Of a DNA stretch of 64,000 bases, positions 45,713 through 59,600 are shown piece by piece. The position numbers were made by a program, and so were the translations under genes. Origin of the DNA: Romanomermis culicivorax (lineage: Eukaryota > Nematoda > Enoplea > Mermithida > Mermithidae). Position 1 is the first letter of the stretch. Each line of letters begins with the position of its first letter. The stretch covers positions 62,001 to 126,000 of the forward strand of contig CAWUHX010000227.1 of the NCBI GenBank assembly GCA_963922205.1, written 5' to 3'. Below the pieces are notes generated by a model. That model made no database searches, had not been told where the DNA came from, and saw only the letters and a program-made list of their open reading frames with translations.

Positions 45713-46423
45713 GGTTTAATCAAAATCAGGAAAGGAGAAACAATTTTGTTTGTTCATATGATTTTGGATAAAAATTTTCGCGGCATTTTTGCTACAATAC
45801 TATTCATTTTGAAATGATCGATGCAGCGCCACGATCGCATGAAAGTAAGTGCAATAAGAAAAATCTAATAAGCTTATTACTGTAATCAATAAAAAAAAAA
45901 TTATTCAGTGTGCTCTAACATCCTAATCGAGAACGGATGAACATGATGTTTTCCAATGATTTTGGACCGTCCCATCCTTATGGAGAAATTTAGTGTTTTT
46001 CTACAGTATAAAGTTTCCCACCAAGTGAAAATTGCGTAGGTACCAAATAGAAGGTACTTTTCAGATTTGGCTTCGACTGCCAAATGAATGGGCGATAGAT
46101 GACTATTGGCCATGGAAGAATCATAAAAGAGGCGGACTGAGTCATCAAAATAACAATCGTCACTAACTAACTATGGTCTAACATGATTTTCTCAATAAAA
46201 GTTAGACCGAAACACTTACACTCAGTCTCTTGAAATAATTCAAAAATGGGAATTGGAAATAATCTGCTTGCCGGAAATTTTTGTGTAGAAAATTTCAGTC
46301 AAACTTCCTACAGACGATTTTTGACACAAAACTTACTCTCTTCATTTTTTAATTTACACATATATTATACATAAACAGACTATAAAAGAATAAAATTGAA
46401 ATAACGGCAGACTAACAGCATTT

Positions 46424-49400
46424 TTATTCGTATTGACCGCTCGACCAAGCATAATATTCTTCCTCTTGAGCTTTTTTGACGTTAGCTTGCGACAAAAGTT
46501 TATTTTCGAATCCGTTCGACCGATCCACACCGTCCCACCTGTAACCCGGTAAAATTCCGTAACGGTTGGCCGGCGCTTGACCTTTGTATTTCGGTTTGAT
46601 GGAAACTAAAATAATACATTTTTTAAATATAGAATTTGGTAAAAATGAAGACGCACTTTCTGAGATTTTACATTAAACTTCCATTGACGTATGATGAGTT
46701 GAGTTTTTTTAATTTTTCAGTGTTTTTGGTTCATAAATGGCATCTACGATTATATCAGCATTGAAAGAGACAACTCCATGGTCAAACCTTCAATATGAAA
46801 ATACTCCATGATTTTAGAATAAAACATTTTACACTTTGTCAAGATTATGAAGTTCCAAAAAAGTGCACTTTTTCTTCATTTCTGTAGCTGATCTTGACCA
46901 ACATGTTCTGCTGAAGTTGGAATAAGATTTTCGGTATCTTTGAACGTTGGGTTACTGTTACTAAACAATGCAAATTTTGATTTTGGTATAGAATAAATGT
47001 CGCCGAGCTACACAGCATACAAAATATCAGCTTTTTAGGTAAAACTAATTGTTGACTCATCACAGACAAAGTCGAACTTTTTGAAGAAGTTTGGAGAAGA
47101 ATTTGTTAAATTTATCTTTCAAACTCGAATTTCGTAGAAATAATACTAATTTTCACAAAAACTCGAAATTTGCGACACAATTTCAATTACCTTTAGGTGC
47201 ATTCCCTGACGATTTATTTTCTGCAACGGCTTTTTTATGCATATATTCGCTCATCGGATCTTCCTCGAGCAATTGAGTTTTTAAATGTTCGTCTAGATCT
47301 TTGTCGTCGCGATACCTGGCTAAAGGTTTGTCGATTAAATCGGCCATTTCGTCCAACTTTTCTTGACGATCTTTGACTTGTTTTACTCTAAGATTGAAGC
47401 ACACATCTTATATAATTTCTGAATTCACATCATTCTATTTCGCATCGGAAATTTGATTTGCACTTTTCTCATAACCATAAAAATGCTAGACGCCCTGAGG
47501 CCTTACTACATGATGTGTCCTCCTGAGACCATACATGTAATTGGGGGGAGTGTTGCGACCTACCGCAGGATTTTCCAATCCTATGGCTAGTCATATGGTA
47601 GTCATAGGGACCCCCATAACTTTGGTCAGAAAAATACTGGAAAGTATCAATTTTTGATATGAAAAATGTCAATTTTTGAACAAAAAATGGTCAAGAACGT
47701 CAATTTTTTCGGCGCTTCGCGCCATAAATACATTTTTTATCGTTTTAATAGACAAAAATTACGATTTTCTGAACTGTTTTTCGGAATTTTTAGGGGAAAA
47801 AATCGAATTTTTCTCCCTTCACCCAAAATTCTCGCGAATTAAACACATTCGGCCCCAAAAAACGTCGTCCGATCCCCCCCCCCGACCTCAGGACTCCGTT
47901 ACATGTATGCTTAAGACGTAACTTTATCATGAAAAAATTATGTCTCAACTCAAGACACACCTATGTCCTGACACACTATTCAGAAACGGGCTTTGGAAGA
48001 TACACAAAAAACTTCTAACCCTTTATTCCAAACTTCGTATTTTTTCTTCAGTTCCTCTTGCCGTTTCTTCTCCTCTTCAGTCAATTCGCGTTTCTTTTTT
48101 CGGCCGCGATCTTTATCGTATTGAGCTTTCCGTTTTACGGGTTCGTTTAATTTTGAACTATTATTATCGATACGAGACGAACGTTCAGAGTTTTTCGATT
48201 TACGATCTTCGTTATTTGTACGATTCCTGTCGACGGAAATATCTGAGTCCGAGGAATGTCGACGACGTATTTTGCAAGCTATCGTTTCTTCGTCGGGTTC
48301 GGCTTTTATGATTTGTCGATTTGAATCTTGGTCATTTCTTGAAGCTAAAAAATCGACTATTTTCCACAATTTTACCACTACAACATTTGTGAAATATTCA
48401 ATGTACATATCAGTCGTTAAAGCTTAGGCGTATATGTAGGCTTAGTGCTTACGACGCAAAATTTATAAAATTTAGTGGTCGTGACATCGTAGAAAAAGTC
48501 CAAAAAAACAGTTATCAAATTTGAAATGGAGTATAACTTTAGACGTTTAATTTAACTCTTATTTTGTAGATTCTGTTGGAACTTTCTATTTTCGAAAAAT
48601 CATATTGCTTTTTTCGTGAACAGCATTTCTTCAAAAACTTACCAAAATTTTACATACGAAAAACATAATAAAACATAGATTTTCAAGAAACTTCCCCCCA
48701 ATTCTGATTATGGAGTCATTGTAAAATTCGAATTTTCGGAATAATAATCTTTGTGCTTCAAAGAAATCGAGAAACTTTTTGAGCTGTGTTTTCCATTTTT
48801 ACCTTTAGCAGTCTTGCTAGACCGTCTTTCCACGGACTGATCAGAATCTGATGAATGGCGACGTTTGTCACTCAAAGTTCTTGTTTTTTCTTTCCTGTTA
48901 CGTCGCCTTTCCACTGATTTATCGGAATTTGGAGAACAATGACGTTTCCTCCCAGAGTTATCATCGTTTTCTTTTTTAGTCGGCCGCCTTTCTAACGATT
49001 GATCAGAATCGGATAGGTCGTGACGTCGTCTTTGCTCTGTTTTCTTCCGCTTTTCGATCGAATGATTCGACGGGGATCGACTTTTATTACGACGACCAGG
49101 TTTTTCTAATGATCGATCAGAATCTGAAGAATCGTGGCGTCTAGATTTTTCTATTTGACCATGTCTGCTACGTTTAATGGATATGTCCGAATCGCTAGAA
49201 TCGTGACGACGTCTTTCTAATCGATCGATAGGCTCCACTTTGATAGGTCGATTGTTATTGTGCACATCGGAATGGCTTGGTGAAGGTGAATTAATTTCCT
49301 GTTTGATTTTTGACAATGTATCTGCAAAGTTTTCCACATTTAAATTTTACTAAAATAAAAAATTCTAATGTCTACGAAACGTTGGAATTGTCGCTATTTA

Positions 49401-52400
49401 ACATCGATAGAAATTTGAGCGTAATAGCCGTATTTATAACTTAGAAAGGAAGGAGAAAGGTGAGATTCCCTTCATCTGAATCGTCACAAATACACACATG
49501 TACGCAGAGATCCCCAAGGTCAGATTTTTAAGGTAGGGTTAAAGTTGAAAATTTGCCCGGGTAGTGTACCACCAAACACGTCATTTTGTCCCAGAATCAG
49601 GCAACTAGTGATCAATTTTCGGGACTTTAGGTAGAAAATACCCCTCATATCCCTCCCTATGGGGTAGTCGGCATGTACGTATAATTTAGGTATTACCTTC
49701 TGGATCAACATTATTCCAACTCGTCGATTTAAACTTTCCGATCATTTTTAATTCATCGACGCGATTATTGACTAATACCACGATCGGTTCATCTTCTTCT
49801 TCATCATCATCAAGTATGGAAATTTCGGCATCGTCATTTGATTTGAATGATAGCTTCCCGACGTTGGCCATTTTGCTGGTTTCCTGATCAATTGTCGTTC
49901 CGAAATCTTCGTCCGCGTCGACAATTTTCATTCTGAGGAAGTGAAAACACAAACATGTAAACGGAAGTCCAACATTTGGTGAGTCAGGAGACTTTTAATT
50001 GATGAGCTTACTGATGGAGGGTTTTACTGAAGGGAAATTTTTCAATTTTTCCATCTGAAAAGTCCGAAAAACGGTTTAAAAATCGTATTTTAGTGAAAAA
50101 AATATATGTATTTATGGCTCGCTATTTTCGACCGTTTTCTGTTGACAGAAGACTATTTTCAACCAGAAAATTAGCAATTTCAGTAATTTTTCGGCCAAAA
50201 ATTTGGGTTGCTTTCAGAGGTCTCCAAGGTCAGATTTTTTAGGTAGGGCTAAAGTTGAAAATTCACGGGGGTAGTGAAGCTGAATGTCCACTAAAAACGT
50301 CATTTTGTTTCAAAATTAGGCAAACAGTGATCAATTTTAACGACTTTAGGTAGGGGTAATACTCCCCTCATGCCTCTCTCTATGGGACAGTCTGGTTGCT
50401 TTTCTGTGGCTAGTCCATAGCATACATGTAACGGAGCTCCGAGGTCTGGGGGGGGAGGTTGGAGCACTTTTTTGGGGCCGGGGGTCAGTAATTCCCAAAA
50501 TTTTGGGGGGAGGGGTCCCTGAAGGGAAAAAATTCGATTTTTTTCCCGAAAAATGTCCGAAAAACGGTTTAAAAAGTAGTAATTTTTTGTCTAAAAAATG
50601 ATAAAGTATGTACTTATGGCGCGAAGCGCCGAGAAAATTGACGTTTTTGACCATTTTTTGTTCAAAAATTGACATTTTTCATGGAAAAAATGACATTTTT
50701 CAGTATTTTTCCGACTAAAACTATGGGGGTCCCTAGGGCTACCATATGGCTAGCCATAGGATTGGAAAATCCTGAGGTGGGGTCGCCCAATGGCTAGCCA
50801 TATGGTCGACGATTTCTGGGGGGGGGTTCCCATAGCACTTCCTCCCCCCAATTACATGTATGGTCCATAGGTCTCCAAGATCAGATTTTCCAGGTAGGGT
50901 TAAAGTTGAAAATTTTCGGAGGTAGTGTTTATGGCTGAATGTCCACTAAATACTTCGGTTCGTCTCAAAAGTAGGCAACCAGTGATCAATTTTCAGGACT
51001 TTAGGTGGGAGTAATACCCCCTCATATCCCTACCTATGGAGCAGTCTGGGCTAGTGCATTATATGATTGACAAATCTTTGAAACCATCATATGACTAGCC
51101 ATATTTTCAACGATTTCTGTAGGGGGATAAAGCGGATTTTGGGGGGGGGGGAAGGTGATCGATTAGGAAGATACTTGGACAAAAAAAACATATTTTCGCC
51201 AAAAACCGTTCAAAAAATAGTAATTTTTGCGTAAAAACCCGTAAAAAATGTAACTATGCAAAAAATATGACAAAAATATGGCATTTTTGACCATTCTTAG
51301 TTCAAAACTGGTCTTTTTTATCAAAAAATGACATTTTCCCGTTTTTCCGATTAAAAAGTATGGCGGTCCTCATGGCCCCGGTACATCAAGTTTTTCTATG
51401 GAGGACTCTTATGGCACTTCCCCCCAATTACATTTTTTGTTTTTTGCACGAGTCTTTTTGCCAATCGGCGAGAGAGAGAGAGATCAAAATTTGTCGGCTC
51501 AAAAATATTTATAGATACTTTATTAATGCTTTTAAATCAACTCAATTATCATCCATGATCGGGAAAGGCATATTTTCCCGTCAATCAAAATATTTCATTG
51601 AGGAAAAACAGTACAGCAAATGGGATTTCGAAATTACTTCAAAATTTTTCTTTAATTGTTTTCATTTATTCGGCATCGAAATTAATATATTCTTGCATGC
51701 TTTCTCACAGCGGTTTTGTCGTTCACGGACATTTTTGACAATTGACACAAAAGGCCAAAAAATTTTTTCCAATAAAACAGAAAGTTTTTATTGTTAAAAA
51801 CCAACTGAGAACTGGGAAATATTTTTGGCTAAAAGTTCGACAAAAATGTAGGTAATTAAATCTTACTTCATTGATATACGTGAAAATTATCGTGTCCGTC
51901 CTATTTTTCATAAATTCTTACCAGTAAAATAAGAACAGCATAGAAAAGACTGTTTACGATCCACAGGGAATAGAATGCTGCGAGAATTCTAATCTACCTG
52001 TACAGAATTTTTCAGGAAGTTTATATTTTAGTTTAATTTTCGGCTAAGAATTTCTTTCTAACAACGTTGTAAAGATTTAACATACCATAATTGCTTACTC
52101 CTGATGAACAAGTCGAAAGTGGCTTAAATTTTTAGTAGAAAAATTGATCATCATTGAGGTTGATTTGATCACCATTTGGATCAAACAGGGTTTTTTACCT
52201 ACGAGTCACAAGCCAAGTGGCTTGTTGAACTAAAATTTTACAAGCCATTCCAAATTTTTACAAGCCAATTTTATAATATCGGCATACGTGAATGAATTCC
52301 AATGCTAGGTTATTTTTTAAAGAAATGTATATATTGAGCATCACGGCAATCGATCAAAAAAAGAGATGTCATTCAACATTTATTTAATAACATTTTAGAG

Positions 52401-55400
52401 CCGTTAATTCATTAAAATTCAGGAAACAATTGAAATTTTTGAGTTTGATCGAAGTCTAATCTACAAGCACTGTAGAACAAATTTCCCAGTAAACTATCCG
52501 AGAACATAATGACTTTGAATTACATGAGAAATCGACGGTTAAGTCCTCTATGATGTAAAGTGAGAGCCCAAAAAAGCTATTAATCTTTCCTGTGTGAAAC
52601 GCCGGAAAAATTGTTTGGGTATCGACATTCTGCGATGCTGGATCAATTTTCCAAACACTTATTTGAAGAATTAGATTCGAATTTTCTGTTCAAAAGTCGT
52701 AATTTCTAGAATTTTATGTTCGAAAAATTTTAAAACCATTATTTCATTCACACACTCTCATGAACTTGGCCGAAAAGATATGAGTAGAAATTTCCGAAAA
52801 CTACTTCCATGCAGCTTTTGGATTGATTTTACGTTAAGAAAAGAATAATCGCTTCAAAAAGTTTACAGACTTGACGTATTGATCTTCCTCAAAAAATGTG
52901 TCAAGGAAAAAATGTAAATCTTCATTAAATATCAAGATGAATTATTGAAGATTACGAATTAAAACATGAGATAATACGTTTAAGATGATTAAAACTATTA
53001 AAGATTAAATGATAAATGAAGGTAGACATGTTAGAAGCGGCGCCTGAGCTGGGAAATAAATAATAATGCTTATTTAAGTTATAACCGGTGCGCGCCGGAA
53101 AATTTTGAGATTATGACCTTCTAAAATGCACAAAAATGCATCTTTTCTGTATCCGATATGATCAAACACATGAGTCAAAAAATTCTGACAAGCCATTTTG
53201 GCTTGTTGGACTAAAATTCTACAAGCCATTTTGTCAGTCCAACAAGCCATGGCTTGTAAAATGCTAAAAAAACTATGGAATCAAACACCAGAAATAAGAA
53301 TTTTTGTTCTCAATCCCACCAATGAACACAATATTCAGAATTTCTATTCATTCTTCAGTCATTGATGATTTAAAAGTTTGCTGCAATAATACAAATATAA
53401 TATTCGTCGAAAATGTGCTAGGGCCAAAAAAGGAGTAGATAAGTTTCCAGACCACTGTTTTTTCCCTCAAATTGTGCCTTTTCGGAAAAAAAAATCCAAA
53501 GAGGGAAAAAATTTTAGGCTCTTCCCCCATTTGGGGAAGAAAATTTTGGGGATCGGATACAGAAAAGATGCATTTTTGTGCATTTTATAAGGTCATAATC
53601 GCAAAACTTTCCGGCGCTTCGCGTCGGTTATAACTTTAATTATCATTATTACGTATTACCTGGCTCAGGCGCGGTTTTTAGCATGTCTACCTTCATTCAC
53701 TACTATAATAGTTTTCATCATCGTAAGCGTATTATTTCGTGTTTTAACTGATAATCTTCAAAATTTTATCATGATATTTAATGAAGATTCGCATTTTTTC
53801 CTGACAGTTTTTGAGAAAGATCAATACGTCAAGTATGTAAGCTTTTATCGCAATTATTTCTTTCCTGATGTTAAATCAATTCAAAAGCTTCATTGAAGTA
53901 GTTTTCGGAAATTTCTACACTTTTTATTCATTAAAATTCTAGAAATTACGACTTTTGAACACAAAATTCGAATCTAATTCTTGAAATAAATGTTCAGAAA
54001 ATAGATTTTCTAGCGTCGCAGAATATCAATACCCAAAAAACTTTTCCGGCGCGTTTTTGAGCTGTCACTTGTCATCATAGAGGACTTAACCATCGATTTC
54101 TCATGTAATTCGAAGTCGTTATGCTCTTGGATAGTTTGCTGGAAAATTTGTTCAACAATGCTTGCAGATTAGACTTCAAACTCGAAAATTTCAATTTTTT
54201 CCTCAATTTTGATGAATTAACGGCTCTAAAAACACCAGAAGGCATGAAAAAGTTCCGAAACACTGAAATAAAGCGTCTATGAGCATTTATAGGCGAAAAA
54301 ACGACTTCGGGAAAATAGGGGGGGAGGAAATTTGACCCCTTTAACTATTTGAGGAAAAGGGAGAAAAGGGAGATATTTGGGAAAATTTCCCCCATTTGGG
54401 GAAAAGGCCCGGGGAAAAAAACAGTATTTCAGACTCAAATTTGAAATGCCTAAAAGTCAAGGAAGTTCAACGTCTAACTAGCCAATGGCAAAACGCCAAA
54501 AATTTTTATGCCAATCGTCAAAAAATATTTTGGCGCAAATAGTTAACTTCCACTGTTCATTCAGTGGGATTGGAAACTGTGTTTTTTTGCACTGTGCAAA
54601 ATTTTTTCCGCTCGTGCAAAACTTTTTTTTCAGGTTTTTTGCACTGTGCAAAGAAATATTTATCAATTGTGAAAAAAAAATGTTAAATCAGTTATCTTCG
54701 GTATTGCGTCTGAGTATTTGACGCATTGTTTTTTTCCACATTTGCACTATAATGTGGAAAAAAATCTGGAATGTGGAACAAATTTTTTAGGTCTTTCCAC
54801 AAATGTGGAAGAAAAAATTGGGGTTTTCATATAGAAAAGATGCATTTTGGTGCACTTTAGTAGGTCCAAATGGAATTGACATTGTTGGCACAATTTTTCA
54901 ACCAAAAATTTACGCGACGCGACTTTCGGCTTAGTTTTTTTCAGGATAAAGCAATTATGAACATCTTTAATTTATTTGCGTCGGTGTTGAGAAAAAATTC
55001 GTACCCGAAAATTAAAGAAAAATATGAGATGCCTGAAAAATTCTATATAAAAATACTGAATTCTCGCAGCATCCGATTTCTTTTCGAATCATATAAACTG
55101 CTTTCTCCATCAATTTTCTAATTGCACCTGTTGACGAGCTTAAACAAGAGTTGGCAGTTGACACGATTTTTATGCAAATTGGTGGTGCGGCGAAAGTATC
55201 TTTGGTCATGTTATGATTTTAGGCTGGGAAAATTTTCTTGTGCCATTGACACAATTTTTTTGGCCCTTTGTGCCAATTGGCACAAATGTCCGTGCACAAA
55301 AGAACGCTGTGACACTCAGAGAGACAGACAGACTAACCTTGGAACAACTTTAGGTTTAATCTTTTTCTTGCTCTTGGACTTCGACTTTTTTATATCCTCG

Positions 55401-55444
55401 TTTGACAAATATTTTTTCAGGTAATCATCCTTCGAAAGCGCCAT
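46424..55444 (-). CDS. BUD13: BUD13 homologue (RES complex splicing factor), complete
   Basis: Six exons join in phase: 55444-55338, 49932-49697, 49321-48803, 48344-48020, 47387-47191, 46605-46424 (TAA). Total 1566 nt, 521 residues. Exon 1 gives the conserved start [17 protein letters not shown] plus a Lys-rich stretch. Exon 2 starts [11 protein letters not shown], the MxIVD block of BUD13, and is acidic. Exons 3-4 hold repeated [11 protein letters not shown] units. Exon 4 ends with a basic helix and YEVWNKG. Exon 5 carries the [17 protein letters not shown] block. Exon 6 has [20 protein letters not shown], the signature C-terminus. BUD13 with Snu17/RBMX2 and Pml1/SNIP1 forms the nuclear RES complex that promotes pre-mRNA splicing and retention. 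The gene looks intact. Intron 1 is 5.4 kb and full of repeats. A diverged partial duplicate lies just upstream, fused to a BEN protein. Confidence 0.95.
47530..47909 (+). mobile_element. hAT-like MITE, CATACATGTAA family, copy 2
   Basis: A 380-bp copy in BUD13 intron 4. Ends CATACATGTAATTGGGG and CCGTTACATGTATG. Flanks CCTGAGAC and CTTAAGAC agree at six of eight positions, a decayed 8-bp target duplication. Confidence 0.8.
50421..50862 (-). mobile_element. hAT-like MITE, CATACATGTAA family, copy 3
   Basis: A 442-bp copy in inverse orientation in BUD13 intron 1. Ends CATACATGTAACGGAG and CCAATTACATGTATG, with a perfect 8-bp target duplication GTCCATAG (50413-50420 and 50863-50870). Confidence 0.9.
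51060..51435 (-). mobile_element. hAT-like MITE, CATACATGTAA family, diverged copy 4
   Basis: Shares CGATTTCTG followed by a G run, ATATGACTAGCCATAT, AAAACCGT and the terminal CACTTCCCCCCAATTACAT with copies 1-3, but the terminal repeats are eroded. Confidence 0.5.
51715..55300. repeat. Giant imperfect palindrome in BUD13 intron 1
   Basis: The core arms are 52392-53157 and 53552-54232, inverted to each other over about 700 bp with a 394-bp spacer. Matching words include TTAGAGCCGTTAATTCAT, GACTTGACGTATTGATC and GCACAAAAATGCATCTTTTC. Outside the core more inverted matches continue: 51960-52060 with 54985-55080 (GCTGCGAGAATTC) and 51720-51770 with 55240-55300 (CGGACATTT, GGCCAAAAAA). The spacer and flanks carry clusters of short self-complementary words: ACAAGCCA/TGGCTTGT, CCCCATTTGGGG, GCACTGTGC and TTTCCACA/TGTGGAAA. 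No protein is encoded. It may be a large foldback transposon or nested insertions. Confidence 0.7.
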
Positions 55445-56625
55445 TTCGGATCGGATCAGAGGTCTTCTTATCGCCGAAAAATGCTTTCTTCCGAAAATGG
55501 ACGGCAGGCGACAGATAATCAGCTCTCAAAATTATACAGTAAAATGGCATCAGGAAGAAAATCTTTTTCACAGTAACGCACCTGCAAATTAGATCAGAAA
55601 TATAGACGCCGCGAAGGAGCGCTACACAACGCAACACAAGAGACTTTAAAAACGTACTATCAAACATTTTATCTCAGGTAATGTACATGAAGGAGTGCGT
55701 GTTAAGCTACAATAATAAAATGAGTTGAGAATATTTCACAAAATATAGCATAACAATTTGCCTTGAGAACCATATCGAAATGTGATAGTCGCTCAACAAT
55801 GGTATAAAATTCGGGAACGAATCACCTGAGAAGCGACATTCGTGGGTTCTTTAAAAATAGGGGACCTGAAACAAACAGGAAAAAATTATTCTAATCAAAC
55901 TCAAGACGCCCTGAATGCTCACGTATCGAGAACAACATGCACTCGAAATAAAAGCAATTTACTTTACAGGTTAATCCAAGAAAACATGTATCCTTTGATC
56001 TAAATATTTCCACTGGCCAGCCTGTTGAAATATTTAGATCGTTCGGTTAATTTTTGGATTTTAAAAATTTTTGAGGCTTTTGATGTTTGGAATTTTTCCG
56101 TGGCTTTCAACTTTCTCGTGTATAAAGCATCAAAGATTTCGTCACGCTTGACCGAGCAGCTTTTGGAAATTTCGAATTGCTCGGTGTATTGCGAAAATAC
56201 TGGTAAGGTCATCACTGTGATTATCGAAAAAATTTGTTGGTACATGAGCAGAAAACAGAATGACTGAAAACCAAATTTGAAAGCACCGTTTTCCTTAGTC
56301 TATTTTCTTTTGAATTAGCCACGGAAAGAAGATCTCGTGCAAATAATGAACAACCTGCGTACAATACCCTTTTTTCAGATTGACCGTATTAGATGTGACT
56401 AGAACTTGGAGAAAGACAATGTTGACATTAAGATGCGTAGCTATCGAATGATTACGAATTCCTTTAGATTATTGTATCCTGAGGTCCATATAAAAATGAA
56501 TGAACTATATTTTTTATAATTTTGATTGAAATTCTAATGGTTTACAGAGAAAATTAAGGCGAATTGGTTTTCAATTTACCTTTTCTGAAAACTGATCCCT
56601 TTGTAAACTTCATTTTTTTCAATAT

Positions 56626-59600
56626 TCAAGTTTTCGGTCGGACGGCGTTCTGACGTAAGTTGTAGCAGCGCTTCTGTAATGCCCTCACCGCCGTTGACCA
56701 CATCAACTCGAAATTTTCGTCGCTGCACTCTGATCTTTTTTGAACCGTTTGTCGTACGATGGTCTTGATCTCGCTCATTTTGTTTGCGTCAAGCCGTTCA
56801 ATGTTCGCTTCTGGATAGTCACGTTTAACCGAACTTGTTTTCAGGACGCTGTCGCCAAAAAAACACTGGAAAAAAGGAAAAAGAAGATATGCGAAACAAA
56901 ATCTAAAAAATACCACTACTCACATTAGTGGCTAGAGCGACTGTTAGGTCTCTTGTAAATATTGAGCAATCACTATATTTGAGCGATTTCCATTTGACGT
57001 TTTTGATGACCTCATCAGCCGACACCAAATTTTTGGTCGGCGGAATTGCTGTCAATAAAAAGAAACAAATTGTTAGTATGGTATCGAAATGATTTACATT
57101 CCAATGCACGAACAAACTACGTTTTATCGTTTTTTTCTGCAAACAATGATTAGGAACTCGTGCAGTTTGCTCTGCCAGGCATCCAATTACGCAGATCACT
57201 GTAGCCCGAATTTTTCATCACTGGAGACACTTTGAAACGATTTCGAGTGCGAAAAATCTTGCGATTTTCCCAAAAAAAAAAGATTTCTGCATTTGACCGT
57301 CTAAAACTTGTCTATAACATTTTCCGCCAAACTTAATTCATTAGCCATAAAGTTTGGTACATTGTGACAATGCTGGCGTCACACCGCCGAAAATTGTTTC
57401 GAATTTTTATAGTTTTGGATTTACGCAAACGCTGTCATCAAGTAGTTTTTTATTTTCAATAAACCAACTTATTCACGTCGTTTTGTATCAAACCAACTTT
57501 GTGCCTGATCGTGGCTTTGTGCACTGAAAGATTGACCAACTTCGACTAAAGATGGGCCGGATACAGTTTTTGGCTACGTCGAATCAGGATCCTAGAAAAT
57601 TGCTCTATCTGATCTGAATCTGGATTCGTATCAAGAAAACTCCAATCGTCGTACCCAGATCCAGAACGGCAGATCCGGCCGGATTCGCATCGGATCCTAC
57701 TATTTGAATGAATGTCGCGCACTTAACGTTCAATTAATTTCTTTTCAGTTCAAATGTTATCATGATAATCAAATTTACGCAAGATCTCAAAATCTTTAGA
57801 GGTTCATCAACTTTGATATGAGATGGGACACAGCAGATTCACGGAAGCAATCATGGATAACTGATGAATGAAACTACACTGCTTTTTGGCCGTGTTTCAG
57901 CTTAGTTGTACTGAACATTATAGGTAATTGCCATTTCTGGCGCGAAGCGTCGTCAAATATCTGCGGATCCGGATACCCAGCCCAACTCTAAGCCTTACGT
58001 CTCTTCCGAAGTTCCAAAAAATTGGCGATCTTTTCGAATGCGGCATTATTGTTCGCCAATAATTCTCGCAATTCAACTAGAGCTTTCGTGTTGGCCGCCA
58101 AGGCTTCCGCCATTAGACGAATCGCATCGGCCAATTCTTGCTCTGGCTTTTGTACTAGGTGTGCAGACTATAAAGACATAAAAATATAGTCGACCGGGAT
58201 AACTTGGGCCCATGTTGCAAAGTTTCAATTTTTGTTGATAATAGTCTGCTTTTCTGGAAAGGCTTGAAAAGAATGGAAAGCGCATCTATTTCATGTTTTT
58301 TTATCATTTCCTGCCATTCCACTGGAAATTTGTTAGCCAATCTAGCTAACCGTAAACATCTGTTGAGTTTGACGAATTTGAAGGCGGTACATTAATTTTT
58401 TGTCATTTTATAATTTACAAATTGTTTCATCATGACGTTACTTTTTTTTAAATTTCGAATTTGCTCATTTTAAAATTAGTTGACGATACACAAATTATGT
58501 AAATTTATCAGAATAAATTCACTTATACATCTTCCAAGGTGAAATGAATCGGCGCCGCATCAAGGTCGTGAATAACGTAATCATCATTGATGGTCGCTGC
58601 AGCGTTCTGGTCGAATCGGGATAAGCTCGAACTTTGAGTGGGAGTTTGGGACTCGGTGCAGATATACCCGGGATCTATAATTGTTCGGGGTAAAATTGTA
58701 TTCAAAACATTATAATTCAAAATTTTTTAAAAACTTTCATGTATTGCCTACACTACTTCTTCTCCACAAATCCCCAGCTTTTCGCTTCCTACACTTTTCC
58801 TACATACCGAAGACCAGCGAATATTCCATCCTCCCTCTATGGCATTACGTAAGCGAGAGGAGTGTAGTGCGAATCCTCATAAATCATCGGTCAAATAGTT
58901 AACCCCGTCGAGATTTGTCAAAATAAGTCAGCCATGAAAACCTCCTTTTTGGTCCAAAGAACTAAAAAGTCAACTTTTTGGTAGCTCACTGTTGAACAAA
59001 AATGTTCGAAATCAACTCACTGTTAAACAAAAATGTTCAAAAATGTTAATTCTGTAGAGATTCGCACTATAAATGAGTATTTTCATGCTTTGTTTAACAA
59101 AAATTATTTAAAGCCGCTTTTCGGACTTTTTGGGCGAAAAAAATCGAAATTGATGAGCTTCTAAAATTTTGGACAACTGATGGCCTCACCAAAAAGAATG
59201 TCGCGGTTCCTCGTAAAATAGCCTAGGTGGTCATTGCAACGTCACGATGTGCAGGGGAGACAATGAAGAAAAATTTTGAACGTACTTTTTGGTTTCATGG
59301 GGACTTGTTTTGACGACAATTTTTCAGACGATCGATTTTTAGCTGAAAAAATCAAACATTTAGCATGTTTGAAATACGATAAATTTACAACAGATCGAAC
59401 GTATAATGCCAGACGCTGAATATAAGTCTAATTTCATGAATTCCGGGGGAAGTTTTGCATTTTCGTCGAGCGTAACATCTTCCGGAATTCGCGAATACAA
59501 CGAAAATAATGAAAAATTACCCTGGTTTTGAAGCAATTGCAAAGGGAAAAATTATTTCGAAAGTGAGCCTGCGAAAACTTTCACATAGGTGGTAAGACGA

